Positions 24,801-30,774 of a DNA stretch of 42,841 bases are shown one piece after another. The stretch comes from Candidatus Eiseniibacteriota bacterium (GTDB taxonomy: Bacteria > Eisenbacteria > RBG-16-71-46). Both the position numbers and the translations under genes were made by a program. The stretch lies in contig JACRPT010000104.1 in the NCBI GenBank assembly GCA_016223045.1, positions 1-42,841 on the forward strand, written 5' to 3'. The first letter of the stretch is position 1, and the number at the start of each line of letters is the position of its first letter. The notes beneath the pieces are model-generated. The model did no database searches. It saw only the letters and a program-made list of their open reading frames with translations, and was not told the origin of the DNA.

Positions 24801-26084
24801 GAGCCCGCTGAGCACGGCGAGCGCGCCGGCGCCGTCGCCGGCGTGCAGCTTGCCCGTGAAGTCGGCGTCGCGCGGGATGAGGCGCAGTCCGGTGCCCGAC
24901 ATGGTGTGGATCTGGTGGTTGTCGTGCCCCTGGAGGTGCGGCCAGTCGTCCAGGATGACGCCGTTGATGCCGTGCGCCTGCCAGTGGGAGCTGCTGGCGT
25001 CGATCACGCCGTTGCCCGGGTACTGCGACGGCGTGAGCCACACCCGCTCCGGCACCCACGCCACGTGCGGCGTGTAGCCGTAGCGCCAGCTCTCCATCGC
25101 CACGTCGCGGTCCACCGCCCAGTCGTTCATCGCGCTTTGCAGGAATGGCAGGATGGGCTGGCCGTAGGCCGAGGCGACGATGCCGAGCCAGCCGCCGGTG
25201 ACGCCGGTGCGCATCCAGGCGTTGAAGTCCTGCGGGTCGCCGTTGCGGGCGTCCCATTCGGCGGAGGATTGCAGCAGCGGCGAGAGGTGGACGTTGACCG
25301 GGACGTTCTTCAGCTCGTGGACGCGCAGGATCTCGTCGAAGCCGCTGCTGCTCTCGGCGCCGGCGCGGCCGTGGAACACGTCGCTGTAGGAGAGGCCCTG
25401 GTTGCCGAAGTGCATGAAGGCGACGTTGGCCTCGTAGGTCGTGGCGCGCTCCGCCCCGAGCGGCGCGACCAGCCGGTCGAGCTCGCGCCCTCCGCTGAAG
25501 GTGATCACCGCCGCCCGCCGCGGCGCGGCGCCCTCCCGGCGCGGGAGCGAGGCGGCCATCCAGCCGCGGTCCAGGTGGAACGCGGCGCGGCCGGGCTCGA
25601 GCGCCGTGCCGGCGGCGCGGGCGTCCGCCGCGGCGCGCGCGGGCACCGGCCCCGCGGGGTCGAGCAGCAGCATGCGGTCCCACGCGATCGGCGCCGGTCC
25701 CCGGAGCGGGGCCGGCAGCTCGCGGTTGCTCCCGGCGCCCTCGTCCACCAGCAGCAGCACGCGCACGCGTCCGCGCGCGACGTGGTCCACGCCGTCGGCG
25801 ATGCCGATCGGCGCCACCAGGCTCACGCGGAAGGTGAGGTCTTCACCGTCGTCGAAGTACAGTGCTAGAATGTTGCCCGCGCTTTCCAGCGGCGTGGCCC
25901 CGCTGCGCACCCTGCCGACGGCCGCGACGCTCCCCTGCGGCCAGGCGTCGGGACGGGCGAGCAGCGCGGCGCGCCCGCCGTCGGCGGGTCCCGGGCGCGG
26001 GACCGCCGCGTGGGCGCTCGGAGCGACCATCGAGACGAGGGCGAGGAGCATCAGGGCGCGGCACGGCGGACGGGCGGGCGGCAT
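21870..26084 (-). CDS. Exported GH57-type glucanase with CBM9/DOMON-like, Ig-like and FlgD-type domains
   Basis: This is a 1404-residue protein. ATG 26084 has GGAG 6 bases upstream and starts a signal peptide (ALMLLALVSMVAPSAHA). Residues ~190-640 match the GH57 barrel. VNVHLSPLL is at the first conserved strand. WVPERVW carries the presumed nucleophile E346, as in the WLTERVW of 4-alpha-glucanotransferases. SYADDWEMAAEMGNW carries the presumed acid/base D443 or D444. A beta-rich C-domain follows (LYASPTGAFLTDIDDDGNNELVMYNDRVLAAFE), then an Ig-like unit (LALTFDEPVRYNEV), a CBM9/DOMON-like sandwich (ITLDGNFNPSEWPVC, YAQWDSTYLYLGIRGEA), another Ig-like unit and a FlgD tail (WPNPTTGRCVISYALPEA). 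A glycine-rich insert (GGNGSGGCGGGGNC) lies in the catalytic region. It should act on alpha-glucan outside the cell. Exact specificity is open. Confidence 0.88.
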   Translation of the reverse strand: MPPARPPCRALMLLALVSMVAPSAHAAVPRPGPADGGRAALLARPDAWPQGSVAAVGRVRSGATPLESAGNILALYFDDGEDLTFRVSLVAPIGIADGVDHVARGRVRVLLLVDEGAGSNRELPAPLRGPAPIAWDRMLLLDPAGPVPARAAADARAAGTALEPGRAAFHLDRGWMAASLPRREGAAPRRAAVITFSGGRELDRLVAPLGAERATTYEANVAFMHFGNQGLSYSDVFHGRAGAESSSGFDEILRVHELKNVPVNVHLSPLLQSSAEWDARNGDPQDFNAWMRTGVTGGWLGIVASAYGQPILPFLQSAMNDWAVDRDVAMESWRYGYTPHVAWVPERVWLTPSQYPGNGVIDASSSHWQAHGINGVILDDWPHLQGHDNHQIHTMSGTGLRLIPRDADFTGKLHAGDGAGALAVLSGLAGSGMGTYRLVSYADDWEMAAEMGNWATDFPFALDTYLWMIDKCQTESAWLHTWKLDPALGNANFNGDTFTPTNGTYGTIGGADGYGGSNNAWYGDWAGYIPYSTGGNGSGGCGGGGNCKNHGVLWNDAHAALQAAPDNNIREAGWYVLMTNLHETGWHDYLGGPLSGWERQYSAHIKNANVYAEAARWAGGLYASPTGAFLTDIDDDGNNELVMYNDRVLAAFEAIGGRAPWVFAKSGGSNYSVVGVDDAYWYGTEGDYNDGNHVAALSDVGPNYQHDFYGMAVDTASGNTVQATFTHAGVKKTIRLTLGRPYLDCIYRVGASNQYIQAGWSPDLVDLLYNARMDRIWAPDVSYMGRRNPNTAATGAYVIGGGGAQFQMEIGGTLMKGDEIHGTQKFEFYVYAGPTSAPDGGGNVAELAALAAALTDQLPPEAVSGTYFPATRQLALTFDEPVRYNEVVATKISIDANDDGVPDVTLDGGTAVLNGANAALLTLQVSPAVHAAIQALDHNQMRLLLLAGAVKDVAGNPNAALTNTGDVFVSYGPPTLITLDGNFNPSEWPVCTIAVADSFDSGWNSPGNTDNEIQAVYAQWDSTYLYLGIRGEATANSWLLYLDTDPGGANGQTDLRAINTWERGAQFTASGFKADWQFGAYQHQGIYDSQSFFRITSPTTSADSTSAILKAFDPMHAFGLNGGSEIAIPWSTLYGLGAGRVPANCQLGLVASLCWDPEPAGELGGDQAPNNLAATPPTLDNRRLVLVDANGDGYPDASDRTPPALTSAAATGWDSVVTLQFSEPVTASTANQASRYSAYQTANPAQSLTVRSATLQGDQRSVLLLVSPMAYVGYTVVASGIADTCCFHNVANQTSTQFQGPPVAVDPAVAPPRALQLAAPWPNPTTGRCVISYALPEAAGVTLDLYDLGGRHVRSLVRSPQPAGQYRVAYDGRDDQGRRLASGMYFVRVSAANRQQVKRLVVLP

Positions 26085-26142
26085 CGGGAACTCCAGTTCG
26101 AGTGGTCGGCCCAGGTGGACGAAGGGGCCCCGGAGGCACGTC

Positions 26143-29100
26143 TTGCGCATTGATTCTAGAGGCCGCTCCGGGCAGGGTCAAAGCCTCCGCGAACGCCCGC
26201 GCCTGCGCCTTTCGGCCCACCGCCTGGCCCTGGCCGGGATCCTCGTCGCCGCCCTGTTCGCGCCGCGCGGCGCTCCGGCCTCGCCCACGCCGTCGCCCGC
26301 CGACTGGCGCGACCAGGTCATCTACCAGGTCATCACCGACCGGTTCCAGGACGGCGACCCCGCGAACGACGCGGTCGAGGGCAACTACGCCCCGGCGGAC
26401 GGCTCCAAGATCCACGGCGGCGACTTCGCGGGGCTCGCGGCCAGGCTCGACTACCTGGCGAACCTGGGAGTGGACGCGGTGTGGATCTCGCCCGTGGTCC
26501 TGAACGCGAACGCGGAGTACCACGGCTACGCCGCACGCGACTTCTTCGCGATCGCCCCGCACTTCGGTACGCTCGCCGAGCTGCGCGCGCTCACGCAGGC
26601 CGCGCACGGGCGCGGCATCCGCATCATCCTCGACGTGGTGTGCAACCACATGGGCACGCTCATTGCCGGCTCGGGCACGGGCTGGCCCGCGTACAAGTAC
26701 CCGGCCGGCTACACGCTCCAGTGGGTGAACGGGTCCAGGCGCTACGCCGGCGTGTTCGACGACCTCACGAAGTTCCACAACTACGGGAGCATCGGGAACT
26801 GGACGGACCCGGAGCAGATCCTGGGCGAGCTGTTCGACCTCGACGACCTCAAGACCGAGGACGCCACGGTGCGGAGCACTCTGCTCCAGGCCGCGCAGTG
26901 GCTGGTGGACAGCACCGACTGCGACGGCTTCCGGATCGACACCGTGAAGCACGTCGAGATGGGATTCTGGGACGCCTACTGCCCGGGCGTCCACGCCCAC
27001 GCCGTTTCGGTCGGCAAGGAGCGCTTCTTCCTGTTCGGCGAGGTCTACGACGGCGACGACGCCAAAGTCGGCTCGTACACCGGGACCAGGAGCGGCGGGA
27101 ACTACAAGTTCGACTCGATGCTCTACTACCCGATGTACTACACGGCGAACGGCGTGTTCCTGTGGGACGACCCGCCCTCGAACATCCCGGGCCGCTACGG
27201 GCAGCTCGCCCAGTACGACAGCACCACGCGCGAGCAGCTCACCAGCTTCCTGGACAACCACGACAACTCACGCTTCCTGCGCGCGGGGCCTTCCTCCACC
27301 GTGCAGGACGAGAGCCGCCTGCGCACCGCGCTCGGCTGGCTCCTCACCGCGCGCGGCGTGCCCATCGTCTACTACGGCACCGAGCAGGAGTTCGACGGCG
27401 GCGGCGATCCCTACTGCCGCGAGGACATGTGGGACGGCCAGTGGGACTACGGCCCCTCCGACGGGGACAATTTCGACGAGGCCCACGCGCTCTACCAGTG
27501 GGTGCAGAAGCTCACCACCGCGCGGCGCCGCCACGAGGCCCTGCGCCGCGGCGCGACCAGCGATCTCTACGCCGAGAGCGCCGGGCCGGGCCTCTACGTC
27601 TACCAGCGCGCCACCGCCACCGACACCGCGCTGGTGGCGGTGAACACTTCGAACGCGCCGGCGACGCGGACGGTCCAGCCCGCGTGGACCGCGGGCGCCA
27701 TCGTGGCGGACGCGCTCGACCCGGCGGTGCGCGACACGCTCGCCGGCCTGCCGGCCAGCTTCGCGCTCAAGGTCCCGGCACGCGGGGTGCGCGTCATCGA
27801 GTCGCTCGCCGCGCAGGCCGCGGCCGCCGCGGCCGCCCCGCTGCGGGTCGAGACCATCTTCCCCGGCCACGACCAGAGCGTGAACGACCTCAAGTCGCCG
27901 CTGCGGGTGGGGTTCGATCGCGAGGTGGACGGCGGGTCGCTGGCGTCCGCGTTCCAGCTCTCGCCCGCCGCCTCCGGCTTCTGGCAGGTCGAGGGGCGCG
28001 TGGCCCGCTACGTCCCCTACGCGCCGTGGACCGGCGGCACGTTCTACTCGTGGTCGCTCGACACCACGCTGCGGGTGCCGGACGGCCGGCGGCTCGCGGT
28101 GCGCTTCGACGCGCGCTTCCGCACCACTTCCTACGCCACCGGCGTCACCGTGCCGTCGGGCTACGTGGCGGACCGCATCGCGCGCCAGGGGCTGGTGGCG
28201 CCCGAGGGCCTGCTGCCCGCGCCGTGGCTCGGCCCCGACGTGATGCTGCTCTCGGACGTGGGACGTGACCGCATCTTCACCCTCACGCCCGGTGGGGACT
28301 ACGGCCACTGGATCGGCGACTCGCGCTGGGGCAAGCCGGAAGGCCTCGCGCGCACGTCGGCGGACGCCGTGGTGGTCGCGGACCAGAACGGGCTGTACGC
28401 CGTGGACCACCCGCGGCGCATGACCACGCAGACGCTCGGCAGTTCGGTGGCCACCCAGACCGGCGCGGTCGTGGTCGGCGGGCCCGACTTCAACAGCCAG
28501 GTCTACCTGTGCGATCCCTCCGGCGACCGCGTGGTGCGCGTGAGCCCGATCAGCACGCTCCAGACCTTCGCGACCGGCGTGAAGGGCGGCGAGGGCCTGG
28601 CGTTCGGACCCGGCGGCGCGTGGGGCACCGACCTCTACGTCGCCGACTGCAACCTCACCTCGCTCGGCACCACCGCCGACGGTCCCGGGCGCATCGCGCG
28701 CATCTCGCCGGCGGGCGCGGTGACCACGCTGGTGCAGGACCCCGCGCTGCTGGGCGGTGCGAGCGCGCTCGCCTTCGACGTCTACGGCTCCTTCAGCGGC
28801 GACCTGTTCGTGGCCGACATCCTCACCGAGCGCATCCTGCGGGTCACCTCCGCGGGGCAGGTGAGCGTGTTCGCCACCGGATTCAAGAACCTGGCGGGCT
28901 CCGGCTGCCTCGCCTTCGGCGCCGACGGCGCACTCTACGTGGCCGACCCGGGCTCGGGCGACTCGTTCTCGAACCCCGGCGGCACCAGCTCTCCGAGCGT
29001 GTTCCGCATCGCGCGCGACCAGCAGGTGGTGGACGTGCCGCGGACGGTGGGCGGCGCGCTCGCCTTCGCCCCGCTCGCGCCCAACCCGGCGCGCGGGTGG

Positions 29101-29331
29101 GTGACGCTGCGCTTCACGCTGCCGGAGGCGGGCGTGGTGCGGCTCGCGCTCTACGACCTGGCGGGCCGCCGCGTCGCCGCGCTGCTGGACGGCGCGCTCG
29201 CCGCGGGCGCGCACGAAGCCCGGTGGGAGGGAGCGGACGCCGCCGGCCGCCCGGCCGCGGCGGGACTCTACTTCGCCCGGCTCGAAGCTGCGGGCCGCGT
29301 GCTCACCCGGCGCGTCGCCGTCGTGAGGTAG
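26143..29331 (+). CDS. Exported GH13 alpha-amylase with beta-propeller and FlgD-type tail
   Basis: A 1062-residue enzyme. No ATG or GTG is available near the signal peptide (RLALAGILVAALFAPRGAPA). TTG 26143, with GGAGG 6 bases upstream, is the best start. The GH13 barrel spans ~55-480, with DVVCNHMG, GFRIDTVKHV (nucleophile D266), FGEVYDG (acid/base E300) and FLDNHDNS (D374). GVPIVYYGTEQEFDGGGDPYCRE is alpha-amylase-like. A beta-sandwich and an Ig-like unit (LKSPLRVGFDREVDGG) follow. A six-bladed NHL-type propeller spans ~690-970 (GRIARISPAGAVTTLV, GSFSGDLFVADILTERILRVTSAGQVSVFATG). The FlgD tail is LAPNPARGWVTLRFTLPEA. It is divergent from the GH57-type gene, with only 58 bases between the two starts. 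The propeller is an unusual attachment for an amylase. Confidence 0.92.
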   Translation: MRIDSRGRSGQGQSLRERPRLRLSAHRLALAGILVAALFAPRGAPASPTPSPADWRDQVIYQVITDRFQDGDPANDAVEGNYAPADGSKIHGGDFAGLAARLDYLANLGVDAVWISPVVLNANAEYHGYAARDFFAIAPHFGTLAELRALTQAAHGRGIRIILDVVCNHMGTLIAGSGTGWPAYKYPAGYTLQWVNGSRRYAGVFDDLTKFHNYGSIGNWTDPEQILGELFDLDDLKTEDATVRSTLLQAAQWLVDSTDCDGFRIDTVKHVEMGFWDAYCPGVHAHAVSVGKERFFLFGEVYDGDDAKVGSYTGTRSGGNYKFDSMLYYPMYYTANGVFLWDDPPSNIPGRYGQLAQYDSTTREQLTSFLDNHDNSRFLRAGPSSTVQDESRLRTALGWLLTARGVPIVYYGTEQEFDGGGDPYCREDMWDGQWDYGPSDGDNFDEAHALYQWVQKLTTARRRHEALRRGATSDLYAESAGPGLYVYQRATATDTALVAVNTSNAPATRTVQPAWTAGAIVADALDPAVRDTLAGLPASFALKVPARGVRVIESLAAQAAAAAAAPLRVETIFPGHDQSVNDLKSPLRVGFDREVDGGSLASAFQLSPAASGFWQVEGRVARYVPYAPWTGGTFYSWSLDTTLRVPDGRRLAVRFDARFRTTSYATGVTVPSGYVADRIARQGLVAPEGLLPAPWLGPDVMLLSDVGRDRIFTLTPGGDYGHWIGDSRWGKPEGLARTSADAVVVADQNGLYAVDHPRRMTTQTLGSSVATQTGAVVVGGPDFNSQVYLCDPSGDRVVRVSPISTLQTFATGVKGGEGLAFGPGGAWGTDLYVADCNLTSLGTTADGPGRIARISPAGAVTTLVQDPALLGGASALAFDVYGSFSGDLFVADILTERILRVTSAGQVSVFATGFKNLAGSGCLAFGADGALYVADPGSGDSFSNPGGTSSPSVFRIARDQQVVDVPRTVGGALAFAPLAPNPARGWVTLRFTLPEAGVVRLALYDLAGRRVAALLDGALAAGAHEARWEGADAAGRPAAAGLYFARLEAAGRVLTRRVAVVR
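26153..26181 (-). promoter_or_regulatory. Candidate sigma70 promoter for the GH57-type gene
   Basis: On the minus strand, TTGACC (26181-26176) and TAGAAT (26158-26153) have an exact 17-base spacer. This is the best promoter match in the window. It lies 69 bases upstream of ATG 26084 and overlaps the first codons of the divergent amylase gene (TTG 26143). Confidence 0.55.
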
Positions 29332-29567
29332 GCGGGCGCGCCGCGCGCAGGTCGCGGCGGCCTCGTCCCTGCGCCCGACCCACTCGTAGACCCGCCCTCG
29401 CCAGGGCGCGTGGGGCAACGCGCCCACGCGCGGGGTATCCCCGGGGACCGGTGCCGCTGGTCCACCCGGCGCACCGCCGGTCGCCCCTCCGCCGTGGCGC
29501 CCGCCGGAGCGGGCTGGTACCATTTTTCACAAGGATGGTTCCGCACTTCACGCACAGGAGGCCGCGC

Positions 29568-30713
29568 ATGAAGAGGTGGGCAGTGCTCGCCGCCGCCGCC
29601 GTGCTGCTCGCCGCGCCGCACGCGGGCTGGGCGCGCATGGCCGGCCCGGAGGATCTCTCGAAGGCGCGCATCCATCGCGGCGCCGGCCCGGGCGTCCGCA
29701 TCGCCGGCGTGACCGGCAGCTACCCCGACGCCGAGCCGCACTTCCACAGCGGCGCCACTCTCGCCTGCTCGGACTGCCACATCTCCCACGCGTCGCAGTC
29801 CCATCTGCGCGACCCCAACGCGCCCGGCATGAACGAGCCGGTCCCGTACCCCGGCAACCCCAATCCGAACCTGCTGCGGGCCGGCGATCCGCTCGACCTC
29901 TGCCTGACCTGCCACGACGGCCGGACCTTCGCGCCCGACGTGCTGGCCGAGGACGCCAACCAGCTCACCCAGCGCTCGGCCGGGTTCTTCGGCACGCCCG
30001 ACACGCAGAACCCGCACGGTCACGACCTGGGCCACGCCCTGCCAAAGGCTCCGGACGACCTGTGCATCCGCTGCCACTGGGGCTCGCCCGACGACCGCAA
30101 GGTGACCTGCATCGACTGCCACGATCCGCACGGCAACGGCCGCGCCCGCAACCTGCAGTGGGCGAGCTGGCCGCAGGGCACGCCGGAGCTGGGCCTGTTC
30201 TCGAGCCCGCTGGCTTCGGGCATGGCGCGCTACGAGGCGGCGAACGTGTCGTACGGCTCGCTGGGGAGCGAGGCGCTGCGCGAGGTCACGAACATCTGCA
30301 TCGACTGCCATCACGTGTTCTCGGGCGACTGGTACATCGACCCCGACGGGAACGGCATCCACAATCGCCATCCATCCTTCGACAGCGAGCGCGGCTCGCC
30401 GAACACCATCAGCCAGGGCGATGCGCGGGGCACCACGGTGTCGTCCCACTGGGTGGCCGGCACGGGCTCGGGCTTCTACGGCACCACGCGCGTGCGGCCG
30501 GTGGTGCCGGGCGCCACCGGCTACGCGGCGGCGAAGGTGGTGGACGCGAACAACGGCGTGTTCTGCCTGAGCTGCCACCGCGCGCACGGCTCGGACCAGG
30601 ACTTCGGGATGGCCTGGCCGCTCTCGGGCGGACTCACCGCGACCGGCTGCGACCAGTGCCACCTCAAGGCGAACGTCGTGCAGCCGGTGCCCGCGGTCGT
30701 GCTCACGCGCTGA
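29568..30713 (+). CDS. Exported heptaheme c-type cytochrome
   Basis: A 381-residue periplasmic or surface protein has a signal peptide (RWAVLAAAAVLLAAPHAGWA) and seven CXXCH heme sites: CSDCH (C67-H71), CLTCH, CIRCH, CIDCH, CIDCH, CLSCH and CDQCH. The spacing pattern and the phrases CHDGRTFAPDV, CIDCHDPHGNG and CLSCHRAHGSD match the doubled-CXXCH family seen in multiheme electron carriers. Distal His residues are abundant. ATG 29568 has CAGGAG 7 bases upstream. It stands alone between the amylase and a convergent gene. The partner for electron transfer, and any link with glucan use, are unknown. No cytochrome maturation or terminal reductase gene is nearby. Confidence 0.9.
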   Translation: MKRWAVLAAAAVLLAAPHAGWARMAGPEDLSKARIHRGAGPGVRIAGVTGSYPDAEPHFHSGATLACSDCHISHASQSHLRDPNAPGMNEPVPYPGNPNPNLLRAGDPLDLCLTCHDGRTFAPDVLAEDANQLTQRSAGFFGTPDTQNPHGHDLGHALPKAPDDLCIRCHWGSPDDRKVTCIDCHDPHGNGRARNLQWASWPQGTPELGLFSSPLASGMARYEAANVSYGSLGSEALREVTNICIDCHHVFSGDWYIDPDGNGIHNRHPSFDSERGSPNTISQGDARGTTVSSHWVAGTGSGFYGTTRVRPVVPGATGYAAAKVVDANNGVFCLSCHRAHGSDQDFGMAWPLSGGLTATGCDQCHLKANVVQPVPAVVLTR

Positions 30714-30733
30714 GCCGCGCGCACGCTGCGGCC

Positions 30734-30771
30734 GCCGCGGGCGCGGGTGACATCGGACCCGCGCCCGCGGC
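30734..30771. terminator. Bidirectional terminator
   Basis: A 15-bp perfect stem (GCCGCGGGCGCGGGT / ACCCGCGCCCGCGGC) with an 8-base loop lies between the convergent stops at 30713 (+) and 30775 (-). Confidence 0.75.
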
Positions 30772-30774
30772 GCA

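Noticed and set aside
21492-25868. 1458-aa plus-strand open frame opposite the GH57-type gene
   Set aside because: It is antisense to a protein with recognisable catalytic and binding domains. Its translation is Val/Arg/His/Gly-rich without motifs.
25842-25871. TTCACC-18-TAGAAT on the plus strand as a promoter for the GH13 amylase
   Set aside because: It lies inside the GH57-type coding region, about 270 bases from the TTG start, with a weak -35. The evidence is too thin to list as a feature.
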